20,127 nt of DNA from a virus. Below the pieces are notes generated by a model that was not told where the DNA came from, searched no databases, and was given only the letters and a program-made list of their open reading frames with translations. Positions 13,598 to 20,127 of the stretch are shown here, one piece after another (the first letter of the stretch is position 1; every line of letters begins with the position of its first letter). The position numbers and the translations under genes were made by a program. The stretch covers positions 1 to 20,127 of IMG/VR virus record IMGVR_UViG_3300044626_001398; one strand, written 5' to 3'.

Positions 13598-14824
13598 ATG
13601 GAAACGTGGAAAGAATTCCAAGATTTCCTCAACGCCAAATCGCTGGAAGAGTTGCAGACACTTCGGGGGCACCCCGCGTATTCGGGGGCGATGTCTCAGC
13701 AGCAAATTCAAAACGCCATCTACCAAAAACAACTTGAAGGATACAAGGGCAGGTCTTTCGGTACTCAAATTTTGGAAGGCTTTCGGCGGCTTACGTCACC
13801 TCTGGAATCCCTTACGTCCAAACCTCCGGGGAAACTGCCTCTGGTTGGCAGCACTCGCACGGATGCATATGGCCGAGGTCCGGGGGAAGAAACCAGCCAG
13901 GGAATCCCCATTCCTCCGAGTCCCCCGCCAAAAGCTCCGGAAGCTATCCCGACAGCGACCCCAGAAGCGGAAGCCCCCGCGCCTCGCCAAGCATCCCCCG
14001 CAGTGGCTCTTCCTTCGCCGCCTCGGGTCACTCCAATGGATCCCGAAAAGATCCTTAGCACCATCCCCCAGGTGCCTCCTCGGGAAGAAGAAAAAACCTT
14101 TAAGGCCGATCCGTACATGACGATGCTGCAGACGGGTTTGCGCATCCTCGCAGCCAAGCCTGAATTGGGGCAATCGGCCATCTCTCAGATCGCGGGTCCC
14201 CTGGCTGCAGGGGTCGAACAGTACCGGGGAGAGAAGCGCGAAGAGACCAAGGCTGCTCGGGAAGAGAGGGCTGCCCAGCGGGAAGACCTCTACAAGCGGG
14301 CGCAAATTGGCCAGCAGGCTGCCACCCTTACTGCCAACATCGTGGGCAAGAATCAGGAATTGGCTGTCTCTTTGGCGAGGGCGGGAGCCGATCAAACTTC
14401 CGCAGCCGCGCAGATGCTGCGCGCCCAGTCGGAAGCAAACTTCAACGAATTCCGCCAAAGGGTCCAGGACCCGCAAGTCATCAACGCAATGGCATCCCAA
14501 CTGGCTCGGCGCAACACGGCCATCGAAGACATGCTTCGGGATCCCAAGTTGGATCCTGCGAAGCGGCGGGAGTTGCAGGCCGAAGCTAGTCTCAACCGAG
14601 ACAACATCAATACTATCCGGGGGACCAGCCGCGCCGAAGTAGCCGCCGGGGCAACCACGGATCGCAGCACCGTTTCCGCTGCTGCCTCCTTGCGGGCGCA
14701 GGCAGCCAAGCTGCAGCTTGTCGATCCGGTGGCCGCAAAACAGTTGATGGATCTTGCGGAGTCTTTGGATCCTCGCGTCACTGCGCCGGATATGTCTAGC
14801 CTTCCTCCTCGCCCCTCTCGGTGA
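13598..14824 (+). CDS. Internal virion-type protein with Pro-rich linker and helical tail
   Basis: A 408-residue protein in three parts. Residues 1-100 form a small helical domain (METWKEFQDFLNAKSLEELQ, QQQIQNAIYQKQLEGYKG). Residues about 102-162 are a Pro/Ala linker (PIPPSPPPKAPEAIP and similar). Residues 168-408 are almost wholly helical and rich in Ala, Gln, Arg and Glu, starting with TMLQTGLRILAAKPELGQSAISQIAGPLAAGVEQYRGEKR, a sequence type typical of phage internal or ejection proteins, and continuing as likely coiled coil (REERAAQREDLYKRAQ). No enzyme signature. It lies nine bases after the previous gene, and its TGA overlaps a GTG start of the next. Confidence 0.6.
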   Translation: METWKEFQDFLNAKSLEELQTLRGHPAYSGAMSQQQIQNAIYQKQLEGYKGRSFGTQILEGFRRLTSPLESLTSKPPGKLPLVGSTRTDAYGRGPGEETSQGIPIPPSPPPKAPEAIPTATPEAEAPAPRQASPAVALPSPPRVTPMDPEKILSTIPQVPPREEEKTFKADPYMTMLQTGLRILAAKPELGQSAISQIAGPLAAGVEQYRGEKREETKAAREERAAQREDLYKRAQIGQQAATLTANIVGKNQELAVSLARAGADQTSAAAQMLRAQSEANFNEFRQRVQDPQVINAMASQLARRNTAIEDMLRDPKLDPAKRRELQAEASLNRDNINTIRGTSRAEVAAGATTDRSTVSAAASLRAQAAKLQLVDPVAAKQLMDLAESLDPRVTAPDMSSLPPRPSR

Positions 14825-17800
14825 CCCCCATGGAAACTCCTCGTAAGCTGGAGTGGGATGACGCCACCAACGCCTGGGTTCCGGCAGTGGGCAAAGCTGG
14901 AGCTTCCTTCGTTGAGTGGGACGGGTTCAAGTGGGTCGAAGGTAAAAACCCTGAAGGTCCCGGGGCTTTCCGTCGAGGCCTTGCCACGGGGATGGAGCAA
15001 ATCAAGGGCACCCTTGCTGATGTTATCCCGGCGATGGCCCAGCAGGCATTGGGGTATGACGAAGCAGCCAAGCGCAACCTTGAGGAGTACAAGGCGCGCA
15101 TGGAAGCCCTTCGTGCCCAGGGTCTCTTGGCAGATACGGACTACCGTAACGTACAAGATCTGTCGTCTGCCCTCACTTTCGCAGGCGAGGCAGTAGGCCA
15201 GACTCTTCCTTCCCTTGCTACCTCCATTCTCGGCGGCGTTGGTGTTGGGGCGGGGGCTGCCCGGCTTGGGGCGGGTCGCCTTCTTAGTGGCCAAGTGGCC
15301 AAGCGGGCCGCAGAGTTGGAAGGTCGTACCGTTGCGGGGGAAGTCCTCACCAAGGAAGCCGCTCTCGCCATCGCCACCAAGGAGGCCGCCAACAAGGCAG
15401 GCCTTGCGGCTGGCGCTTTTGGCGGATCCGCTCTCCTCAACATCCCGGAATCCTACCAGTCTTTGGCGGAAGCAGGCAATGCTTCCCTTGGCGCAGCTTT
15501 CGCGGTGGGTACCCTTAAATCTACTCTCGATGCTCTGGGCCCCATCCGCCTTCTTACCCGTGTCCGGGGGCCGGAGTTTTCTGACAAACTCACGGATCTC
15601 ATTAGTGCCCGCCTTCTGAAAAATAAACCGGGAGTCGCAGGAACGGTGGGCGGCACCCTTGAGACTGCCGCCTTGGAGGGCCTCACAGAAGGTACCCAGC
15701 AACTCCTCGATGAGACAGCCGCTGCAATCCTCGCAGACAAATCCATTGATTGGAACCAAGTCATCAATGCGGCATTGATTGGCGGTGTCGGTGCTGCCCC
15801 CGTAGGCGCAGGAGCCGGGGCCCTAGGCGCTCGCCGCAAAGCTGCAGCAGAAACCGCAGAAACTGCAGCCGCCGAGGAAAGGCAAACCCAGCAGCAAGCT
15901 GCTCGGCAAAAGCAAATCCAGGAAACCGAGGAAGCTCTGTCCTTTCCGGAAGACTACGCTATCCGGCGGGAATTCGAAGAGATCAAAGATTCTGCAGGCT
16001 ACACCCAACTTGCAGACTACTTCGCTTCCAAGGCTAGGGAGAAGGGAGTCTCCCAAAAAAATCGAGACCGTTATTGGGAACAAGCCACCCGCTATAATAC
16101 GTTGGCCAAGACGGCGGATGCGGAGAATCTTGTCTCCCGTCTCGCCCAATACTACAACCTCAACGAGGAACAGGAGGCGGCCCTTCTTCGTTCGGCTACG
16201 GATTTCGGCGGCCCCAAGAGGGCAGAATTTGAAAACTTCGTGGCGGAAGTCCTCAAGGATCCCGCCGCAGTTGGCGCTATCCCCGGCCTGCAGACAGTAG
16301 AATTTTTATCTGTAACTCCCGCCCAGCCAGCCCAACTTCTCCTTCCGCCCCCCACGGAATTTTCCCTGGATGTTCCTGGCATCGGGGTCTTGACCCCCAA
16401 GCAAGCCGATGCTTACGTCAAGAGAATCTACGCCCAGCTTCAGCAGAAGCAGGATGAAGAACCTTCCGTGGATCGGGAAGAAAAGCTGTCCCAACTCAAT
16501 CAGCTTGACCCCACGGTAAACACCCAAGCCGCGACTATCGATCCCAACGAGCGGCGGCGTATCGCCTTGAGTATCGCCACCGGGATCGACGTTTCCCAAA
16601 TCCTGCAGCCCACGGAAACCCGTCTCCCTTCCGGGGAGACCGCCGAGACTTTGGAACCGGGGGAGCGGGTGACTCCCACAGGACAGGTCGGTACCCGGGA
16701 AGCTGCCTTAACATACGACAATCTGTATCAGCGGATAGTTGACAATCTTCCAAACGCTCCCGCCAAGGCTCTGGGGTTGCAGTGGCTGCAAGAAGCTGCG
16801 GGTTTCAAAAATCTTCCGCCCCCGCAAAATCCGCAAGATGCTGAAGCCGCCAAAGCTTACGCGAAGGATCAGGCAATCGGGGAAGCTGTCCGCGACAACG
16901 CCAAATATATCTGGCCGATGCTTGAGATGGAAGGGCGCATCGAGAAGCGGGGGTTCGGATACAAAGTGCGGCCCGAGGGCTTGCGCTTGCAGGAGTTGGG
17001 CGAAAAGGAAATCGACCGAATCGTCAACCTCCCCCGCCTGCAGCAAGCCCTCGATGCAGAGGCGGGCAAGGGTAAGAACTTGGGCCTCTCCTGGCTCACC
17101 AAGACCGTGCAACTTCCGGCAGCCCCGAAGGCGAGGCAGGCTGGTATTCGCCCGCGCGAAGCCCAGATGATATGGGATCGTCTGGAAGAGATGGGGTATG
17201 TCACCAAGGCGGGAGCCTTCTACAACGCCCTGCCCAAAGACCAAAGGGTTGCGAAGCCTCCGAAACCCAAGCCCCCGCCGTCAGCCCCGCCAGTAGCCAC
17301 GCCCCTGGGCAAACTTCCCCCGAATCTTCCGGCGGGAAAGTGGTCGCAGGACGGCGTGGATCTTTTGCCAGATCAGATCGCTAAACTGGATTCGCAACTT
17401 GAAGCCGAAGCCCGAGTCGGGTGGTCACAGCTTACGACGATAGACGAAAAGATTGGGCACCTCCGGTACAAACTTCTTTCCGAGCAGCGTCGAACTGGGT
17501 ACGAACATGCTGTAGTATTCAACCCTGCTGGAGATATCCTGTATGTTCACACGGACAGCGTAAGCGATTCGGTATCAACTCCAACTTCTTTCAAGGGACA
17601 CACCCTTGAGCCTGACAACAATTTGATATTTCAGCATTCGCATCCAAACAACTCTGTATCATCCTCGGGGGACACGGGGGCATTTTTTTATTCCCCAGGA
17701 ATTCTGGCGCAATTTGCCCACGGAGCCAAGGGCGCAGATGCCGTAACCTTTTCCACCTTCAAGACGCAGCAACACCCTGAAACCTTCAGGAAGGGGATCC

Positions 17801-18507
17801 TTGCCACGCATAGGACGGCGATTGCCTGGGGCTTGCTAAACTACCAAAAAGCAGCGTATAAATTTTTCCATTCTTGGGTAGCTGCCAACATCACTTCCAA
17901 GACCGCAAATAGAGAAGATAGATTCTTGTTGGCGGTTCGGCTTGGAAATCTGGCTGTCATGCGTACGGGGCTCATAGATTTTGCAGATACTGGCCCGGAC
18001 TTGTTAGATTTTGTACCTGGGTGGGAAGCTGCTATTGAGGCAAACCACAAAAACTGGTCGGCCTCCTCCGGCCTTGACTCTGCCATTGCCAATTCAGGGT
18101 ACCAATCCTTACAGAATGAGATGGACAACTATGGAAGACAATTCGCTGACAACTATCGTAGATACTCCCAGTCCTTTCGCCAGCCCGGAGGTTTTGAAAA
18201 ACTACTCCAGGACATTGGCGCGCCTTCCCCCGGGTCCGTACCGGGATCGGCTGCTGAAGGAATTCCAGGAGTTTCCGAAGATACGCCAGGAGGTGATGGA
18301 AATCGAAAAGCGGCGAGGGCTGAAGATTTAAGTCAGCGATCCGAAACCCCAAAAACTATCGACCAACTTTCCCAGACTTCCCGCCAGGGATTCCCCCAAG
18401 GCACCCCGGCCCAGATGCAGAAGCGTCTTGACTCGATGTTCGACAGGATGGAGCGGTTGCAGAAAGCCGCTGACGATGCTATATCTGACGACTATTCGTG
18501 CGGGTAA
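14821..18507 (+). CDS. 1228-residue internal virion protein carrying a JAMM/JAB-like domain
   Basis: A large ejection-type protein. Start: GTG 14821 overlaps the previous stop (GTGA); ATG 14830 is the alternative. Numbering is from 14821. The N-terminal third has helical and Gly/Ala-rich hydrophobic stretches (near 131-160, 190-215 and 318-338) that could insert in membranes, followed by an Ala/Glu/Gln coiled coil (339-380). Two similar winged-helix-like segments lie at about 651-707 and 754-795. A Pro-rich linker (about 812-842) precedes a JAMM-like signature: E895 on a strand, HSHP at 939-942, S948 and D951, matching E...HxHPx(n)SxxD of zinc-dependent JAB/MPN proteins. A helical region and a Ser/Gly/Pro-rich tail follow. 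Proteolytic function is inferred, not shown. Family and size fit an internal virion protein entering the cell with DNA. Confidence 0.6.
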   Translation: MTPMETPRKLEWDDATNAWVPAVGKAGASFVEWDGFKWVEGKNPEGPGAFRRGLATGMEQIKGTLADVIPAMAQQALGYDEAAKRNLEEYKARMEALRAQGLLADTDYRNVQDLSSALTFAGEAVGQTLPSLATSILGGVGVGAGAARLGAGRLLSGQVAKRAAELEGRTVAGEVLTKEAALAIATKEAANKAGLAAGAFGGSALLNIPESYQSLAEAGNASLGAAFAVGTLKSTLDALGPIRLLTRVRGPEFSDKLTDLISARLLKNKPGVAGTVGGTLETAALEGLTEGTQQLLDETAAAILADKSIDWNQVINAALIGGVGAAPVGAGAGALGARRKAAAETAETAAAEERQTQQQAARQKQIQETEEALSFPEDYAIRREFEEIKDSAGYTQLADYFASKAREKGVSQKNRDRYWEQATRYNTLAKTADAENLVSRLAQYYNLNEEQEAALLRSATDFGGPKRAEFENFVAEVLKDPAAVGAIPGLQTVEFLSVTPAQPAQLLLPPPTEFSLDVPGIGVLTPKQADAYVKRIYAQLQQKQDEEPSVDREEKLSQLNQLDPTVNTQAATIDPNERRRIALSIATGIDVSQILQPTETRLPSGETAETLEPGERVTPTGQVGTREAALTYDNLYQRIVDNLPNAPAKALGLQWLQEAAGFKNLPPPQNPQDAEAAKAYAKDQAIGEAVRDNAKYIWPMLEMEGRIEKRGFGYKVRPEGLRLQELGEKEIDRIVNLPRLQQALDAEAGKGKNLGLSWLTKTVQLPAAPKARQAGIRPREAQMIWDRLEEMGYVTKAGAFYNALPKDQRVAKPPKPKPPPSAPPVATPLGKLPPNLPAGKWSQDGVDLLPDQIAKLDSQLEAEARVGWSQLTTIDEKIGHLRYKLLSEQRRTGYEHAVVFNPAGDILYVHTDSVSDSVSTPTSFKGHTLEPDNNLIFQHSHPNNSVSSSGDTGAFFYSPGILAQFAHGAKGADAVTFSTFKTQQHPETFRKGILATHRTAIAWGLLNYQKAAYKFFHSWVAANITSKTANREDRFLLAVRLGNLAVMRTGLIDFADTGPDLLDFVPGWEAAIEANHKNWSASSGLDSAIANSGYQSLQNEMDNYGRQFADNYRRYSQSFRQPGGFEKLLQDIGAPSPGSVPGSAAEGIPGVSEDTPGGDGNRKAARAEDLSQRSETPKTIDQLSQTSRQGFPQGTPAQMQKRLDSMFDRMERLQKAADDAISDDYSCG

Positions 18508-20127
18508 TGACGATGATTTGTAATCCCTCCAAGTCTGCTGTCGTCAACCGCGAGATGGAAAGGGCTGTCGCCCTCCGGCGCATCGAGGAGACGAAGGAGA
18601 AATCACCTTCTCTCCTCAAGCAGCTTGGTTTTGCCCAGCTTTTCGCCAACGGCTTCATCCAGATCGACAACCTTGCTACGCGCTTTCCCCCGCTACGTCC
18701 ATTCGTGGAAGCCCTCCACATTGGGGAGAAGATGCGCAGCAATATGTCCCACGAATACAACCCCACATTGCGGGAAGTGGGAGACCTTTCCGATTCAGAC
18801 AGCGGAAAGATCATGCGTCTCGTAGAAGCCGCCAACGCCGGGGACAAGGTGACTCAGAATGCGGATGGCAGCGCCACCGTCGTTGCGTCCAAAGATTACG
18901 TTGGCTTAAAGAAGGGCCAATCCTACACGCTGCCTCCCAAACTCAACGCCACCCTCAACAAGGTGCGTACCTCTCTCGACTCCCTCTACGACAACGTCAT
19001 CCGCGCCACCGCCGCAGACTTGGGCTACGCCCCAGACACCCCCACTTCCCAGATGAAACCCGAGGACGCGGAAGTCATTAGCCTCCTCCTGGAGTCCCGC
19101 CGAGACAACTACTTCCCCCAGGTCCGCCGAGGTCGCTACGCCATCCAGTACATCCGCACAGTGGACGGCAAGCCTGTCAAACATCTGGAAGGTTTTGAAG
19201 CCTCCCTGGAAAAATCCCTTGCCCCCCTGAAAACTTCTCTCTCGCGCGTCAAGAATCGAGAAGCGGAATTACGCAAAGACCCCACCATCTCCGATATCGT
19301 CGTCCGCGATCTTCAGCAGGAACAGGAGATCTTCGACCTATATACTCCCAACGTGGACAGCCTGACAGCCATCGACTCCCTCTTTCAGGCCATCATGCTT
19401 CCCAACCAGAAGGATGCCTACGACACCACCCGCAAAGTCCTTCAGCGACTCAAGGCGGAAAGGGCGTCCAGCAGGCAGCAGCGTCTTCGTCGTCGCGCCG
19501 ATGTTCCAGGATGGCTGCGGGAAGATAACTTCGATACCTACTTCAGGAGTACCTTCCCATCTTACGTCTTCAGTATGTCGGACTACATCGCCAACAAAGC
19601 CACCGAGGGGCTGAGGCGAGAATCCATCAACAAAATTGGGGATGGCCAACTCCAAAAAATTGCCCGGGATACCGAAGAGTATCTCCATAGCGACGAGGCT
19701 GCCGTCGCGCGCCTCAAAAATTTCACCTTCCTCTACACCATTGGCGGCAATCTTTCTTCTGCCTTGGTGCAGCCGACCCAACTCCTGCATACTACGTGGC
19801 CTCTTTTGTCTGGCATCGGAGGCACAGGCCGCGCGGCCACCATTCTTGCCAAGGCCACCACCGATATCATCGGCGGTTTCTCTTTCAAGACCACTGCCGA
19901 AGATATCTTCAACATCGATAAGATGAAACTTCCTGCCGATGAGAAACAACTCCTTAGAGACATGTTTCGCAATGGGGTGGCAGAAGCCCTGCTGACTCGG
20001 GATCAGGCCCCCTCTTGGCTATCTCGCAGCCAGGACCCCAACATCTATGCCTTGGGCAAGGCTACCGGAAACGTGATGTCGGCCTTCTCCTTGGCCTTCG
20101 CTACCACGGAAACCCTCAATCGACTTG
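18507..20127 (+). CDS. Large internal virion protein, N-terminal part (runs off right edge)
   Basis: An open frame of 540 codons without a stop to the window end. ATG 18507 overlaps the previous TAA; a second ATG six bases on is an alternative. Mostly helical: AVVNREMERAVALRRIEETKEKSPSLLKQLGFAQLF at the start, DNYFPQVRRGRYAIQYIRTVDGKPV (about 215-240), a charged coiled-coil region (240-340), then a more hydrophobic part with FTFLYTIGGNLSSALVQPTQL (N415 in NLSSALV). NLSSALVNxTQ-like segments occur in giant phage proteins named PLxRFG-domain or internal virion proteins; the diagnostic C-terminus lies outside the window. It is likely carried in the particle and ejected. No catalytic motif is visible in this part. 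Confidence 0.65.
   Translation, partial: MTMICNPSKSAVVNREMERAVALRRIEETKEKSPSLLKQLGFAQLFANGFIQIDNLATRFPPLRPFVEALHIGEKMRSNMSHEYNPTLREVGDLSDSDSGKIMRLVEAANAGDKVTQNADGSATVVASKDYVGLKKGQSYTLPPKLNATLNKVRTSLDSLYDNVIRATAADLGYAPDTPTSQMKPEDAEVISLLLESRRDNYFPQVRRGRYAIQYIRTVDGKPVKHLEGFEASLEKSLAPLKTSLSRVKNREAELRKDPTISDIVVRDLQQEQEIFDLYTPNVDSLTAIDSLFQAIMLPNQKDAYDTTRKVLQRLKAERASSRQQRLRRRADVPGWLREDNFDTYFRSTFPSYVFSMSDYIANKATEGLRRESINKIGDGQLQKIARDTEEYLHSDEAAVARLKNFTFLYTIGGNLSSALVQPTQLLHTTWPLLSGIGGTGRAATILAKATTDIIGGFSFKTTAEDIFNIDKMKLPADEKQLLRDMFRNGVAEALLTRDQAPSWLSRSQDPNIYALGKATGNVMSAFSLAFATTETLNRL

Noticed and set aside
13434-14120. 228-residue plus-strand frame bridging two genes
   Set aside because: It is out of frame with both the 12638 and 13598 genes, Pro/Arg/Lys-rich without domain pattern, and has no start context.
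14392-15759. 455-residue open frame on the minus strand
   Set aside because: It crosses two well-supported plus-strand genes and their junction, has no ribosome site and no recognisable motif; it is a GC-bias shadow.
17683-17689. Run of seven T as possible slippage or frameshift site
   Set aside because: The frame reads straight through (GAFFYSP) and the domain continues; no alternative product of interest results.
17421-18331. Small alternate-frame plus-strand frames (for example 18011-18331) within the JAMM-bearing gene
   Set aside because: They overlap the continuous 1228-residue frame, lack ribosome sites and show no family resemblance.
18507-20127. Minus-strand frames over the right end (for example 19338-19949)
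   Set aside because: The plus frame from 18507 is open to the edge with consistent codon use and phage-type motifs, so these are shadows.

Overview
The window is a compact, entirely plus-strand virion-structure module of a tailed bacteriophage. The gene types (two head-tail adaptor-like proteins, a nozzle-type tail protein, two tail-fibre-like proteins and several large internal-virion or ejection-type proteins) suggest a short-tailed podovirus or a prophage derived from one. Twenty genes fill almost all of the sequence. Most stop codons overlap the next start (ATGA, TAATG or GTGA junctions), and the largest non-coding gap is 64 bases (5336-5399). I see no integrase, repressor, tRNA, rRNA, CRISPR array or insertion sequence, and no host gene, so the sequence does not reveal the host or whether the phage is temperate. 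Capsid, portal and terminase genes are not here and presumably lie to the left.

Layout. 1-1075: the end of a Gly/Lys-rich small phage peptide, an adaptor-type protein and a four-cysteine zinc-ribbon protein. 1075-6170: a fibre with 21-residue Ala/Ser repeats, four further virion-type or small accessory proteins, a strong hairpin in the only real gap, and a protein made of nine exact 22-residue repeats. 6173-10599: an SU10-type adaptor, a second fibre, a 57-residue holin-like membrane protein and a 610-residue nozzle-type protein. 10596-12235: a small protein and a virion protein with a Gly-rich N-terminus and a recognisable C-terminal module. 12222-12638: a GNAT-type acetyltransferase among structural genes. 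12638-20127: four internal virion or ejection-type proteins of increasing size, the last cut by the window edge.

How they probably work together (inference): adaptor, nozzle and fibre proteins build the tail and recognise the host. The 12638-20127 proteins are carried in the particle and probably enter the cell with the DNA. Overlapping starts and strong ribosome sites suggest one long late transcript, perhaps modulated by the hairpin at 5340-5373.

Most notable points: a JAMM/JAB metalloprotease-like signature (E895, HSHP at 939-942, S948, D951) inside the 1228-residue virion protein, on a stretch of much lower GC than its surroundings; a 41% GC island inside a 68-73% GC virion gene at about 3475-4015; and the 9 x 22-residue repeat protein with proline every 11 residues. 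All functional names rest on motif and family recognition by eye; no database search was run.
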